The notes: generated from the letters alone by a model not told the origin. Positions 1 to 8,521 are shown, counted from the stretch's first letter. The stretch is 64,000 bases of DNA from an uncultured Parabacteroides sp. (GCA_910577325.1 CAJTMR010000019.1:10333-74332); one strand, 5' to 3'. Translations and numbers: made by a program.

Positions 1-357
1 TCGGGGGTCGGAATCTCCTTCGGCGCCGATCGTATCTTCGATGTACTGAACCAACTGGAGCTTTATCCGGCCGATTCTTTGAAGACCACGCAACTGCTGT
101 TCGTGAACTTCGGCGAGAAAGAAGAAAACTATTTATTGCCTCTGATCTCGAAAGTGCGTGCCGCCGGTATCCGTACGGAGTTGTATCCCGAATCTGCCAA
201 AATGAAGAAACAGATGGGCTATGCCGATACAAAGAAAATCCCGTTTGTGGCGATTGTCGGTGAAAATGAAATAAACGAAGGAAAGGTCAATCTGAAGAAC
301 ATGTTGACGGGTGAACAGTCGCTTGTCACGTTGGAAGAACTGATCGAAAAATTCTAA
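1..357 (+). CDS. hisS: Histidyl-tRNA synthetase, C-terminal part
   Basis: The gene enters from the left edge in frame from base 1. The first residues, SGVGISFGADRI, are class II aminoacyl-tRNA synthetase motif 3 as found in HisRS. The remaining roughly 100 residues form the alpha/beta anticodon-binding domain (TQLLFVNFGEKE near its start, VAIVGENEINEGKV near the end) that recognises tRNA-His. The enzyme charges tRNA-His in the cytoplasm. Only the last 118 codons are visible, so nothing can be said about the start or promoter. A strong hairpin follows the stop codon. Confidence 0.93.
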   Translation, partial: SGVGISFGADRIFDVLNQLELYPADSLKTTQLLFVNFGEKEENYLLPLISKVRAAGIRTELYPESAKMKKQMGYADTKKIPFVAIVGENEINEGKVNLKNMLTGEQSLVTLEELIEKF

Positions 358-375
358 CATCGTTTTATCCTATGT

Positions 376-410
376 AACCCTATGCTTTAGGTATCGTAAA
401 GCATAGGGTT
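376..410. terminator. Perfect 14-bp hairpin after hisS, with a third copy of one arm
   Basis: AACCCTATGCTTTA at 376-389 pairs exactly with TAAAGCATAGGGTT at 397-410 across a 7-base loop. The arm TAAAGCATAGGGTT recurs at 419-432, followed by TTTT. It probably terminates hisS. The third arm would allow an alternative, larger hairpin. Confidence 0.6.
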
Positions 411-452
411 TGTTGTGTTAAAGCATAGGGTTTTGGAAAGGATATAAACCGA

Positions 453-483
453 TTTGGACGAGTCGTGTTATCTGACATATTTG
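453..483 (+). promoter_or_regulatory. Bacteroides-type promoter for groESL
   Basis: A -33 box TTTG (453-456) is followed after 19 bp by CATATTTG (476-483), one base from the -7 consensus TAnnTTTG. The leader to groES would be about 140 nt. Confidence 0.5.
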
Positions 484-537
484 CATTGTTTGTCTTTCCG
501 GAGTGTAAAATTGTCATTCTTTTTTCTGATAATCGTT

Positions 538-555
538 TTGGCACAATATTCGCAT
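538..555 (+). promoter_or_regulatory. Possible sigma-54 type promoter upstream of groES
   Basis: TTGGCACAATATTCGCAT has the GG-N10-GC spacing of a -24/-12 promoter, with a good TGGCAC half and a weaker -12 half. No activator site was identified. Chance occurrence is possible. No CIRCE operator was found in the leader. Confidence 0.25.
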
Positions 556-630
556 AGACATTTGTGTGCGATCATTGAGGAAAGCACAAAGAGTAATGTA
601 ATATTATTAACAACTAAAAAATATACAACG

Positions 631-900
631 ATGAACATTAGACCATTAGCAGACAGAGTGCTGATTAAGCCGGCTGCAGCAGAAGAAAAGACACTTGGCG
701 GAATCATTATTCCCGATTCAGCAAAAGAAAAACCTTTAAAAGGTGAAGTTGTTGCCGTAGGTAACGGAACAAAGGATGAAGAAATGGTTGTAAAGAATGG
801 CGATACCGTATTGTACGGCAAGTATGCAGGTACGGAAATCGAACTGGACGGTGAGAAATATCTTATCATGCGCCAGTCTGATATTTTGGCTATTATCTAA
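631..900 (+). CDS. groES: Co-chaperonin GroES (Cpn10)
   Basis: Encodes 89 residues, the usual GroES length, beginning MNIRPLADRVLIKP. The mobile-loop segment EEKTLGGIIIPDSAKEKP and the beta-barrel end YLIMRQSDILAII are typical. GroES caps the GroEL cylinder and drives ATP-dependent folding in the cytoplasm. The reading frame is open further upstream from 454, but family alignment and the A-rich leader just before 631 place the start at the ATG at 631. It lies 39 bp upstream of groEL, a standard groESL operon. Confidence 0.97.
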   Translation: MNIRPLADRVLIKPAAAEEKTLGGIIIPDSAKEKPLKGEVVAVGNGTKDEEMVVKNGDTVLYGKYAGTEIELDGEKYLIMRQSDILAII

Positions 901-939
901 TTCATTATAAAACAATAAAAATATAAGATATATATTACT

Positions 940-2577
940 ATGGCAAAAGAGATTAAATACGATATGGATGCCCGCGACCTTCTGAAGAAAGGTGTGGATG
1001 AACTCGCTAACGCAGTAAAAGTAACACTGGGCCCGAAGGGACGTAACGTGATCATCGAAAAGAAATTCGGTGCTCCTCACATCACAAAAGACGGTGTGAC
1101 GGTTGCTAAAGAAGTGGAACTGGCTTGCCCGTTTGAAAACATGGGTGCTCAGTTGGTTAAGGAAGTCGCTTCCAAGACTAACGACAATGCCGGTGACGGT
1201 ACGACGACAGCAACGGTTCTGGCACAGGCTATCATCGGTGTCGGTCTGAAGAACGTAACGGCAGGAGCCAACCCTATGGATTTGAAACGTGGTATCGACA
1301 AAGCTGTGGCTAAAGTCGTAGAAAGCATCTCCGCTCAGTCTGAAGCTGTAGGCGACCAGTTCGAAAAGATCGAACACGTGGCCAAGATTTCCGCTAACGG
1401 TGACGAAGCCATCGGTAAGCTGATCGCTGAAGCTATGCAGAGAGTAAAAACCGAAGGTGTTATCACAGTAGAAGAAGCTAAAGGTACGGAAACTACGGTA
1501 GACGTAGTAGAAGGTATGCAGTTCGACCGTGGTTATATCTCTCCGTATTTCGTGACCAACACGGAAAAGATGGAATGCGAGATGGAAAATCCGTATATCC
1601 TGATCTACGACAAGAAGATCTCTGTATTGAAAGACCTGCTGCCTATCCTTGAACCGGCAGTTCAGAGCGGCCGTCCTCTGTTGATCATCGCTGAAGATAT
1701 CGATAGTGAAGCATTGGCAACTTTGGTTGTAAACCGTCTGCGCGGTTCTTTGAAGATCTGTGCAGTCAAGGCTCCGGGCTTCGGTGACCGTCGTAAAGCC
1801 ATGCTGGAAGACATCGCCGTCCTGACTGGTGGTGTTGTGATCTCCGAAGAAAAAGGCTTGAAGCTGGAAGGTGCTACAATGGATATGCTGGGTACGGCTG
1901 AAAAGATTACGGTAGACAAAGACACGACTACTATTGTAAACGGCGCAGGCGACAAGGAAGCTATCCAGGCTCGTATCGGCCAGATCAAGATTCAGATCGA
2001 AAATACGACTTCCGACTACGACAAGGAAAAACTGCAGGAACGTCTGGCTAAGATGGCCGGTGGTGTTGCCGTACTGTATGTCGGTGCTCCTTCCGAAGTG
2101 GAAATGAAAGAAAAGAAAGACCGTGTCGACGATGCCCTGCATGCAACTCGTGCCGCTATCGAAGAAGGTACGGTTCCTGGTGGTGGTGTCGCTTACATCC
2201 GCGCTATCGAAGCATTGGACGGTCTGAAGGGCGAAAATGAAGATGAAACAACCGGTATCGAAATCGTTAAACGCGCGATCGAAGAGCCGTTGCGCCAGAT
2301 CGTAGCCAACGCTGGTAAAGAAGGTGCGGTAGTTGTTCAGAAGGTAAAAGAAGGTAAGGGTGACTTCGGTTACAATGCACGTGCTGACAAGTATGAAAAC
2401 TTGTGTGCAGCCGGTGTGATCGATCCTGCCAAGGTGACACGTGTAGCTTTGGAAAATGCTGCGTCTATCGCAGGAATGTTCCTGACTACTGAATGTGTGA
2501 TCGCTGAAAAGAAAGAAGAAACTCCGGCTGCTCCTGCCATGAACCCGGGTATGGGTGGCATGGGCGGTATGATGTAA
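940..2577 (+). CDS. groL: Chaperonin GroEL (Cpn60)
   Basis: Encodes 545 residues, full length for Cpn60. The equatorial domain carries TLGPKGRNVIIEK and the ATP-site segment GDGTTTATVLAQ near residues 85-95. The apical domain follows, and the C-terminus is the Gly-Met tail GMGGMGGMM that lies inside the folding chamber. It forms the double-ring complex with GroES. It is the second gene of the groESL operon and is followed 27 bp later by a clear Rho-independent terminator. The coding strand is G/C-structured in a way that opens a long meaningless antisense frame. Confidence 0.98.
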   Translation: MAKEIKYDMDARDLLKKGVDELANAVKVTLGPKGRNVIIEKKFGAPHITKDGVTVAKEVELACPFENMGAQLVKEVASKTNDNAGDGTTTATVLAQAIIGVGLKNVTAGANPMDLKRGIDKAVAKVVESISAQSEAVGDQFEKIEHVAKISANGDEAIGKLIAEAMQRVKTEGVITVEEAKGTETTVDVVEGMQFDRGYISPYFVTNTEKMECEMENPYILIYDKKISVLKDLLPILEPAVQSGRPLLIIAEDIDSEALATLVVNRLRGSLKICAVKAPGFGDRRKAMLEDIAVLTGGVVISEEKGLKLEGATMDMLGTAEKITVDKDTTTIVNGAGDKEAIQARIGQIKIQIENTTSDYDKEKLQERLAKMAGGVAVLYVGAPSEVEMKEKKDRVDDALHATRAAIEEGTVPGGGVAYIRAIEALDGLKGENEDETTGIEIVKRAIEEPLRQIVANAGKEGAVVVQKVKEGKGDFGYNARADKYENLCAAGVIDPAKVTRVALENAASIAGMFLTTECVIAEKKEETPAAPAMNPGMGGMGGMM

Positions 2578-2604
2578 TTCTTCCCATAAAGCATAAAATC
2601 GGAA

Positions 2605-2640
2605 ACGGCTGCTTCCCGAAAGGGAGGCAGTCGTTTTTTT
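2605..2640 (+). terminator. Rho-independent terminator of groESL
   Basis: ACGGCTGCTTCCC (2605-2617), loop GAAA, then GGGAGGCAGTCGT (2622-2634), followed by an uninterrupted T run. Confidence 0.85.
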
Positions 2641-2662
2641 GAATAAAAAAGTAGGGTGGCTG

Positions 2663-2693
2663 TTTGGCAGTTTCAAAAAAGTTGCTACCTTTG
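2663..2693 (+). promoter_or_regulatory. Consensus promoter for tRNA-Leu
   Basis: -33 TTTG at 2663-2666, a 19-bp spacer, and -7 TACCTTTG at 2686-2693. This is a perfect match to the Bacteroides housekeeping sigma consensus and is the best promoter in the window. It begins 45 bp before the mature tRNA. Confidence 0.8.
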
Positions 2694-2737
2694 CAACCGC
2701 AATCAAGAGAGATTGCTTCACTGAAAAGTGCTGAATT

Positions 2738-2819
2738 GCCCAGGTGGCGGAATTGGTAGACGCGCACGTTTCAGGTGCGTGTGTCGAGAGGCATGCAGGT
2801 TCGAGTCCTGTTCTGGGCA
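2738..2819 (+). tRNA. tRNA-Leu (anticodon CAG)
   Basis: The acceptor stem GCCCAGG pairs with TCTGGGC and the discriminator is A at 2819. The anticodon stem CACGT/GCGTG encloses loop TTCAGGT, giving anticodon CAG. The variable arm is long (class II tRNA) and the T-arm contains GGTTCGAGTCC. The 3' CCA is not encoded. It has its own promoter and terminator. Confidence 0.95.
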
Positions 2820-2823
2820 CTTC

Positions 2824-2858
2824 AAAGCGGATGACTTATAGGGTTGTCCGCTTTTTTT
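2824..2858 (+). terminator. Rho-independent terminator after tRNA-Leu
   Basis: AAAGCGGA (2824-2831) pairs with TCCGCTTT (2847-2854) and is followed by a T run. Confidence 0.8.
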
Positions 2859-2964
2859 ATATCCCTTTATGAGTCTTGATTAAACTTTAGATCAGTATTT
2901 TCGTCTGTTATAGGAGGGAGATAATGATTATTTTCTTATATTTACCCTAAATTAGTGAGTAGGA

Positions 2965-3516
2965 ATGCAACAATATATAGAGGAAGAGATAATAGAACAA
3001 TTACGTGATCCGGCGCATCAACGCGATGCCTTCGCGCAGGTTGTCAATTTCTACGGGGAGAAGTTATATTGGCAGATACGAAAGATGGTGTTGGAGCATG
3101 ACGATGCCAATGACTTATTGCAGAATACATTCCTGAAAGCTTGGATGAATATCGACTATTTCCGGGGAGAGGCGAAGATGTCGACCTGGTTGTATAAGAT
3201 CGCGATAAACGAATGTATAACCTTTCTGAACCGCCAGCGTGCGCAAAACAATGTTTCGATCGACGATACGGACGTGTTTTTGCTGGAGCGCCTGAAAGGA
3301 GACGAATATTTCGACGGGGATGCCGCACAGTTGAAACTGCAGGAAGCGATCCTGACATTGCCGGAGAAACAGCGTGCCGTTTTTAATATGAAATATTTTG
3401 ACGATATGAAATATGAAGATATGTCCGAAGTTTTCGGGACTTCCGTAGGCGCTTTAAAAGCCTCCTATCACCATGCGGTGAAGAAAGTAGAGGAGTTTTT
3501 AACAAAAGACATTTAA
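2965..3516 (+). CDS. ECF-type RNA polymerase sigma factor
   Basis: Encodes 183 residues. Region 2 is visible as EHDDANDLLQNTFLKAWMNIDYFRGEAKMSTWLYKIA cut by the -10 recognition helix, and region 4 as LPEKQRAVFNMKYF with the helix-turn-helix MSEVFGTSVGALKASYHHAVKK. It would direct RNA polymerase to a small regulon. The downstream membrane protein (3563) and exported protein (4001) lie on the same strand with short gaps, suggesting a sigma/anti-sigma/periplasmic sensor set. The target promoter is unknown. Confidence 0.85.
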   Translation: MQQYIEEEIIEQLRDPAHQRDAFAQVVNFYGEKLYWQIRKMVLEHDDANDLLQNTFLKAWMNIDYFRGEAKMSTWLYKIAINECITFLNRQRAQNNVSIDDTDVFLLERLKGDEYFDGDAAQLKLQEAILTLPEKQRAVFNMKYFDDMKYEDMSEVFGTSVGALKASYHHAVKKVEEFLTKDI

Positions 3517-3562
3517 ACCTTTCGTGTTATCATTTGTCAAAAGAACATAAAAGAGAGATGAT

Positions 3563-3952
3563 ATGAAAACAGAACAAAACAATCTGGGCCATCTTAAAGG
3601 GAAAAATCCTTTTATTGTGCCTGAGGGGTACATGGAGGGATTGACGGCAAACATCATGAGTCAGCTTCCCGAAAAAGTACCTGAAGAGGGGACGAAAAAG
3701 GTTTCCTTGATGGATCGTGTCCGTCCTTGGTTATATATGGCAGCCGTTTTTGCCGGATTGGGGTTGTTTTTTAAAGTTTTGGTCGGATCTGAAGACAAAG
3801 TGGCAAGAACCGACTCGTTACTTGTGAAGACAGATGTGTCTTCTGCCGCGGTTTCCGCTCTGCAAGCGGCTGAGGATGAAGAATACCTGGAGTACTTGGA
3901 AGAACGGTATGCCGGTTATATATTGGCAGAAGAAATAGAGGAAACGGAATAG
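3563..3952 (+). CDS. Single-span membrane protein, putative anti-sigma partner
   Basis: Encodes 129 residues. The N-terminal cytoplasmic part carries NPFIVPEGYMEGL, a motif I associate with small proteins encoded after ECF sigma genes in Bacteroidales. One transmembrane helix (WLYMAAVFAGLGLFFKVLV) lies near residues 55-75. The C-terminal half is acidic (EDEEYLEYLEE) and would be periplasmic. No zinc-binding anti-sigma motif is visible. An anti-sigma role is inferred from position and topology only. It starts 46 bp after the sigma gene. Confidence 0.6.
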   Translation: MKTEQNNLGHLKGKNPFIVPEGYMEGLTANIMSQLPEKVPEEGTKKVSLMDRVRPWLYMAAVFAGLGLFFKVLVGSEDKVARTDSLLVKTDVSSAAVSALQAAEDEEYLEYLEERYAGYILAEEIEETE

Positions 3953-4000
3953 ATTGAAGAAAAATAAAGTTTGACGAAATATTTTTGAAAGAATACTTGT

Positions 4001-4471
4001 ATGAATAAAATATTTTTTATTACATTTGTGGCGTGTTCAGTTGTGTTCTCATTCAGTGCTCACGCTCAAAGTGGGAAACAGCATCGCAATTTTGATAGAG
4101 AGGCGTTCCTTGCAAAGAAGAATGCTTTTATTACGGCAGAAATGGGATTGACTCCCGAGGAGGCTGCATCATTTATACCTCTTTGTAACGAATTGCAGGA
4201 AAAGATGTTTGATGCCGGTCATGAATGTCGTAAACTATCCAAAAATTTAAAGCAGAATGAAGGTGCAACCGATGCTGATTATCTGAAAGTTATTGATGAA
4301 TGTGTGAGCGTGAACATAAAGCGGGCACAGTTGGAAAAGGAGTATTATGAAAAGTTTAAAAAGATATTGCCTCCAAAGAAACTTTACAAATACAAGCGTG
4401 CGGAAGGTAAGTTCGCACGGGAGTTTATGAAAGGAGGAGACGATAGAAAAGAAGAGAATAGAAAGAAATAA
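4001..4471 (+). CDS. Small exported helical protein (Spy/CpxP-like appearance)
   Basis: Encodes 156 residues with a clear signal peptide (MNKIFFITFVACSVVFSFSAHAQ). The mature part is charged and helical, with MGLTPEEAASFIPLCNELQEK, which resembles the LTxxQ-type helices of periplasmic stress chaperones such as Spy or CpxP; this is appearance only. Basic C-terminus. It is the third gene in the sigma-factor module, 48 bp after the membrane protein, which fits a periplasmic sensor or effector. A hairpin terminator separates it from convergent mazG. Confidence 0.55.
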   Translation: MNKIFFITFVACSVVFSFSAHAQSGKQHRNFDREAFLAKKNAFITAEMGLTPEEAASFIPLCNELQEKMFDAGHECRKLSKNLKQNEGATDADYLKVIDECVSVNIKRAQLEKEYYEKFKKILPPKKLYKYKRAEGKFAREFMKGGDDRKEENRKK

Positions 4472-4529
4472 AATATTATCATTATTTGTGTTTTTTGTTT
4501 AGATTTAGTTTTGGCGTTTAAGTTAAGGG

Positions 4530-4565
4530 AGGGGTGGCGACGTGATGTCGGTTCCCCTTTTGTTT
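4530..4565. terminator. Hairpin between convergent genes
   Basis: AGGGG (4530-4534) pairs with CCCCT (4554-4558), with an inner CGAC/GTCG stem, followed by a T-rich run on the + strand. It separates the 4001 gene from mazG. Confidence 0.55.
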
Positions 4566-5351
4566 TTATAATCCTTTCGCTTTTGCTTCGTTCCAGATCC
4601 GGTCCATTTCTTCCAAAGACATATCCTTTAATGACTTGCCCTCTTTGATAGTATGTTCTTCCAAATAGTTGAAACGGCGGGTGAATTTCTGGTTCGTACG
4701 TTCCAAGGCATTGTCCGGATTGATCTTATAAAGGCGGGCTGCGTTGATCAGGCTGAAGAACAGGTCTCCGAATTCGGCTTCCATCTTGTCTGCATCCATC
4801 TTATCGATTTCGGTCTTCAGTTCGGTAAACTCTTCATGCACCTTATCCCAGACCTGGTCGCGCTGTTCCCAGTCGAAGCCGACATTGCGGGCTTTGTCTT
4901 GGATGCGGTGGGCTTTGACAACGGAAGGCAGGGAAGCGGGAACGCCTTCGAGAACGGTCTTGTTGCCGCCTTTTTCCTTAAGTTTGAGTTGTTCCCAGCT
5001 CTGTTCAACCTTGCCGGCTGTTTCGGCTTGGGCGTCTCCGAAGACATGCGGATGGCGGTAGATCAGCTTTTGGCAAAGGCTGTCGCATACATCTTTGATG
5101 TCGAACGCCGCTTTTTCTTCACCGATCTTGGCATAGAAGACAATGTGCAGGAGCAGGTCGCCCAATTCTTTTTTGATGTTATTGTTGTCATCTTTCATGA
5201 TGGCATCGCACAACTCGTAAGTTTCTTCGATTGTATTCGTACGAAGGCTTTCGTTCGTTTGTTTACGGTCCCACGGACATTTCACACGAAGCTCGTCCAG
5301 AATGTCGAGTAACTGTCCGAAGGCTTCCATCTTTTCTTGTTTTGTTGCCAT
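4566..5351 (-). CDS. mazG: Nucleoside triphosphate pyrophosphohydrolase MazG
   Basis: Encodes 261 residues, the length of full tandem-domain MazG. Domain 1 carries KCPWDRKQTNESL and the EETYELCDAI metal-binding helix. Domain 2 carries EFGDLFFSLINAARLYKI and the RFNYLEEH signature. The enzyme hydrolyses NTPs and dNTPs to monophosphates and pyrophosphate, cleaning the nucleotide pool and affecting ppGpp-related stress in other bacteria. It is transcribed leftward and lies 124 bp beyond the dsbD stop. Confidence 0.93.
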   Translation of the reverse strand: MATKQEKMEAFGQLLDILDELRVKCPWDRKQTNESLRTNTIEETYELCDAIMKDDNNNIKKELGDLLLHIVFYAKIGEEKAAFDIKDVCDSLCQKLIYRHPHVFGDAQAETAGKVEQSWEQLKLKEKGGNKTVLEGVPASLPSVVKAHRIQDKARNVGFDWEQRDQVWDKVHEEFTELKTEIDKMDADKMEAEFGDLFFSLINAARLYKINPDNALERTNQKFTRRFNYLEEHTIKEGKSLKDMSLEEMDRIWNEAKAKGL

Positions 5352-5406
5352 TTGTCAGTTGTTTGGTTGGAGAGAGAGGAAGTGTGTTAAAATTCCTCTT
5401 TCTTTT

Positions 5407-5432
5407 TTGCCGGGGGATTAGTCCCCCGGCAA
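5407..5432. repeat. Strong GC-rich hairpin between dsbD and mazG
   Basis: TTGCCGGGGGA (5407-5417) and TCCCCCGGCAA (5422-5432) pair perfectly over 11 bp around TTAG. A T run precedes it on the + strand, so a leftward dsbD transcript would have A, not U, after the stem. It is therefore not a canonical terminator for dsbD. Confidence 0.6.
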
Positions 5433-5475
5433 GGAGTTGATTTCTCTATCTCTTTAACACACAGCCAATGAGATA

Positions 5476-7569
5476 TTATTTGTTTTGTTCTTGTTGCTTG
5501 AAGACTTTCAATCCGTTTTCCAGGAATTTGATATAGTCGGGAATACTCTCGTTGAATGCGTATGACGGGCCGAGTAGTTCGCCTTTGTCGTTCAGCAGGA
5601 TGTAGAACGGCTGGGCGTTTGCACCGAACTTACTACGCTGCAAGTAACTCCATTTGTCGCCGATTGTTTTCAATTTGCGGGTCTTGCCATGCTCTTCGAT
5701 CGTGATCGGTTGCGGCAGCTTCGTCTTGTCGTCGACCATCAAGGTGATCAGGACATAATCATTTTCCAATATCTGCTTTACTTTCGGGTCGGTCCAAACG
5801 GATGCTTCCATCTTGCGGCAGTTCACACAACCGAAACCGGAGAAGTCGATCATGACCGGCTTGTTCACCTTTTTGGCGTACGCCATACCGGTTTCGTAGT
5901 CGTCAAAAGCAGCGTGCACTTCGCTATTGTACAGGTTGAAATCCTGAGTGTACAAGGGAGGAGCGAAAGCACTGATCGCTTTCAATGGCGCTCCCCAAAG
6001 TCCCGGAACCATGTAAATGGCAAAAGAGAAAGAAATGATCGCCATGAACAGACGCGGCACGGATACGTACGGCAGATCGCTGTCGTGGCTGAACCTGATC
6101 TTGCCTAACAGGTAACAACCCAACAGGATAAAGATAACGATCCAAAGCACGATAAACACTTCGCGGTCCAGCAAACGCCATCCGTAAGCCAGGTCGGCAA
6201 CCGAAAGGAACTTCAGTGCCAGTGCCAGTTCAAGGAAGCCTAACACCACCTTGACCGAGTTCAGCCAGCCTCCGGACTTCGGCATGCTTTGCAGCATGTT
6301 CGGGAAGATAGCGAAAAGGCTGAACGGAATAGACAGCGCCAAAGCAAAACCAAACATACCAATAGCTGGTCCTACCGCCGTTCCCATCGAAGCAGCCTGT
6401 ACCAGCAAAGTCCCGATGATCGGACCCGTACAAGAGAAGGAAACCAGCACCAGTGTGAACGACATGAAGAAAATACTGATAATACCTGTCGTCGAATCCG
6501 CCTTCGTGTCCAGTTTATTCGTCCAGGAAGAGGGCAATACCATTTCGAACGCCCCGAAGAAAGAGATGGCGAAGACTACTAACAACAGGAAGAATATGAT
6601 ATTGAAGATCGCATTCGTCGACAAGTCGTTCAGCGCACTTGCCCCGAATATCCCCGTAATCAGCAATCCCATCACCAGATAAATCACAATAATCGAAAGT
6701 CCGTATGTCACCGCATCGCGGATCGCCTTCTTGCGGTCCTTCGTCCGTTTGAGGAAGAAGCTGACCGTCATCGGGATCATCGGCCATACGCAAGGAGTCA
6801 GCAGGGCGATCAGGCCACCTAAGAAACCGGCGAAGAAGATAAACAACCAGGATGTGTCGGTCGCGGAAACTGTCGTGTCGCCGAAAGCCTTCAGGCTGTC
6901 AATGACGGGAGTCCAGAGAGCAGCATTGTCGGTCAGTTCGTTGGAGACACGGATCGGTTTATTCTCCGTTTTATCCTTGTCGGTATCAAGGGCAGGAGTC
7001 TTTGGTTGGGCTACTTCTTCCGTCACCTTTTCGATATCCGGCTGTACGGTTGTCACGTCGTCTTGCTCGACTTCCGGTGTTTCGGCCACTGTTTCGGTTG
7101 CGGCTGTCATTTTTATATTCTTTTTGTCGAACGAGAAGCTGACGCGGTCGGGTGGCAGGCAAGTTTCGTCGTTGCAAGCCATGAATTCCACTTCCCCTTC
7201 GGCTTTGAACTTGGCGGGATCGGTCACTTTGATCTTCTGGGTGAACGAAACTGTTCCCGGATACCAGCGCAGGTTCATGGCAAACAATTCATCGTACACG
7301 GTTGTAGGTTTGACGGACGGTGTCGGTTTGCCGATCAAATCGGCTCCTTTCAGTGTCTCGAATGTGAACGAAGTGGAGACAGGACCACCTTCCGGCAGGT
7401 CTTGGTCATATAAATGCCAGCCTTGGTCGGCTGTAGCGGTAAATACGATTTCTTTCTCTGCGGAACCGGAATCGTTCAACTGTATTTTCCATTTCACAGG
7501 CTGGAGAATCTGTGCCTGTACGGTCAGCGCGATGAGCACTGACATTAAGGTACTAAAGAGCTTCTTCAT
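5476..7569 (-). CDS. dsbD: Thiol:disulfide interchange protein DsbD
   Basis: Encodes 697 residues: signal peptide, periplasmic N-terminal domain, eight-helix membrane domain and C-terminal thioredoxin domain, all in standard order. All three cysteine pairs are present: CNDETC (about residue 132), TPCVWP with SCTGP in the membrane part, and CVNC in the thioredoxin domain (about residue 580). It carries electrons from cytoplasmic thioredoxin across the inner membrane to reduce periplasmic disulfides. A Thr/Glu/Val-rich linker (about 160-200) separates the first domain from the membrane domain. The start is 17 bp from the stop of the preceding pseudouridine synthase gene, probably one operon. 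Confidence 0.94.
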   Translation of the reverse strand: MKKLFSTLMSVLIALTVQAQILQPVKWKIQLNDSGSAEKEIVFTATADQGWHLYDQDLPEGGPVSTSFTFETLKGADLIGKPTPSVKPTTVYDELFAMNLRWYPGTVSFTQKIKVTDPAKFKAEGEVEFMACNDETCLPPDRVSFSFDKKNIKMTAATETVAETPEVEQDDVTTVQPDIEKVTEEVAQPKTPALDTDKDKTENKPIRVSNELTDNAALWTPVIDSLKAFGDTTVSATDTSWLFIFFAGFLGGLIALLTPCVWPMIPMTVSFFLKRTKDRKKAIRDAVTYGLSIIVIYLVMGLLITGIFGASALNDLSTNAIFNIIFFLLLVVFAISFFGAFEMVLPSSWTNKLDTKADSTTGIISIFFMSFTLVLVSFSCTGPIIGTLLVQAASMGTAVGPAIGMFGFALALSIPFSLFAIFPNMLQSMPKSGGWLNSVKVVLGFLELALALKFLSVADLAYGWRLLDREVFIVLWIVIFILLGCYLLGKIRFSHDSDLPYVSVPRLFMAIISFSFAIYMVPGLWGAPLKAISAFAPPLYTQDFNLYNSEVHAAFDDYETGMAYAKKVNKPVMIDFSGFGCVNCRKMEASVWTDPKVKQILENDYVLITLMVDDKTKLPQPITIEEHGKTRKLKTIGDKWSYLQRSKFGANAQPFYILLNDKGELLGPSYAFNESIPDYIKFLENGLKVFKQQEQNK

Positions 7570-7586
7570 ATTATTTTTATTTTTGT

Positions 7587-8498
7587 TTATTTAGCTAAAG
7601 AGGTAAATTTATCAGGAATGCGTGTCTCGAAATGCATCTCTTGGCCCGTTACCGGGTGAACGAAGTTGAGCCGTCGGGCGTGAAGCATCAGCCGTCCGGT
7701 GGGATCTGTCTCCGCACCATACTTGTAATCGCCGGCGATAGAGTGGCCGATCGATTGCATCTGGGCGCGTATCTGGTTCTTGCGTCCCGTCTCCAGGTCG
7801 AGTTCCAACAACGAATAGGCTCCGTTGCTGTGTAGCAGACGGTAGCGTGTGATCGCCTCTTTCCCGTCTCCTTCAGTCGTTACGTAGACTTGCATCTTGG
7901 CGTTTTCGGTCAGGTTGGAGACGATCAAATCGGAATCTTTTTCCGGGCATCCTTCCACTACGGCCACGTATGTGCGTGCCGTGATGGCAGAGTTCCAATT
8001 TGATTGCAATGCTTTTTGCACTTGCAGGTTCTTTGCGAACATCATCAGCCCTGAAGTGTCACGGTCCAGACGATGAAGTACAAATATTTTATTACGCGGA
8101 TCTGTCTTCTTGACATATTCGCTGAGCAGGTGGAAAGCGGTCCGTTCCTTCACGCGCGTGCTGGAAACCGAAAGCAAGCCTTCTTTCTTGTTTACGACTA
8201 TCAGGTCGTCGTCTTCCCAAACAATCGTGAGCAGTGGGTTGTTGAACTCGACTTTTCCCCGTTCGTAGCTGATTAACACTTCGTCGCCCGGTGCGAGCGG
8301 CGTGTTGAACTGGGAGGTTACCGTGCCATTGACTGAAATCTGTCCGTGGGCGAGTAGTGCCTTGACTGAACTTTTACTTTGTTCGTTTAAAAGACCGAAC
8401 AGGAAAGGAAGTAACGTATTTTCTTCTTTCACTGTGACTTTACGTCCTCGAGGGGCTCTGGATCTATCTGCGCCTCTGTATTCTGAGCGTCTTGCCAT
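7587..8498 (-). CDS. RluA-family RNA pseudouridine synthase
   Basis: Encodes 303 residues from MARRSEYRG. An S4-like RNA-binding segment (LLAHGQISVNGT) precedes the catalytic domain, which has the active-site motif HRLDRDTSG with catalytic Asp, and a later TGRKNQIRAQM segment. It isomerises uridines in rRNA or tRNA; the exact target (RluC/D/A-like) cannot be told. The frame stays open upstream to 9101, but the ATG at 8498 begins the conserved protein and a -7 box lies 24 bp upstream. The basic N-terminus (RRSEYRGADRSRAPRGRK) probably aids RNA binding. Confidence 0.88.
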   Translation of the reverse strand: MARRSEYRGADRSRAPRGRKVTVKEENTLLPFLFGLLNEQSKSSVKALLAHGQISVNGTVTSQFNTPLAPGDEVLISYERGKVEFNNPLLTIVWEDDDLIVVNKKEGLLSVSSTRVKERTAFHLLSEYVKKTDPRNKIFVLHRLDRDTSGLMMFAKNLQVQKALQSNWNSAITARTYVAVVEGCPEKDSDLIVSNLTENAKMQVYVTTEGDGKEAITRYRLLHSNGAYSLLELDLETGRKNQIRAQMQSIGHSIAGDYKYGAETDPTGRLMLHARRLNFVHPVTGQEMHFETRIPDKFTSLAK

Positions 8499-8521
8499 AT
8501 TCCTAAATAATATATAGTTCA

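Noticed and set aside
631..631. CIRCE or HrcA operator at groES
   Set aside because: No TTAGCACTC-N9-GAGTGCTAA or near match exists in 361-631.
736..2820. A 694-codon open frame antisense to groEL and groES
   Set aside because: It arises from the codon bias of groESL; the translation is low-complexity, lacks domains, and covers a tRNA gene and a terminator.
5407..5432. GC-rich hairpin as the dsbD terminator
   Set aside because: In the dsbD transcript the stem is followed by A, not U, so it lacks the terminator tail.
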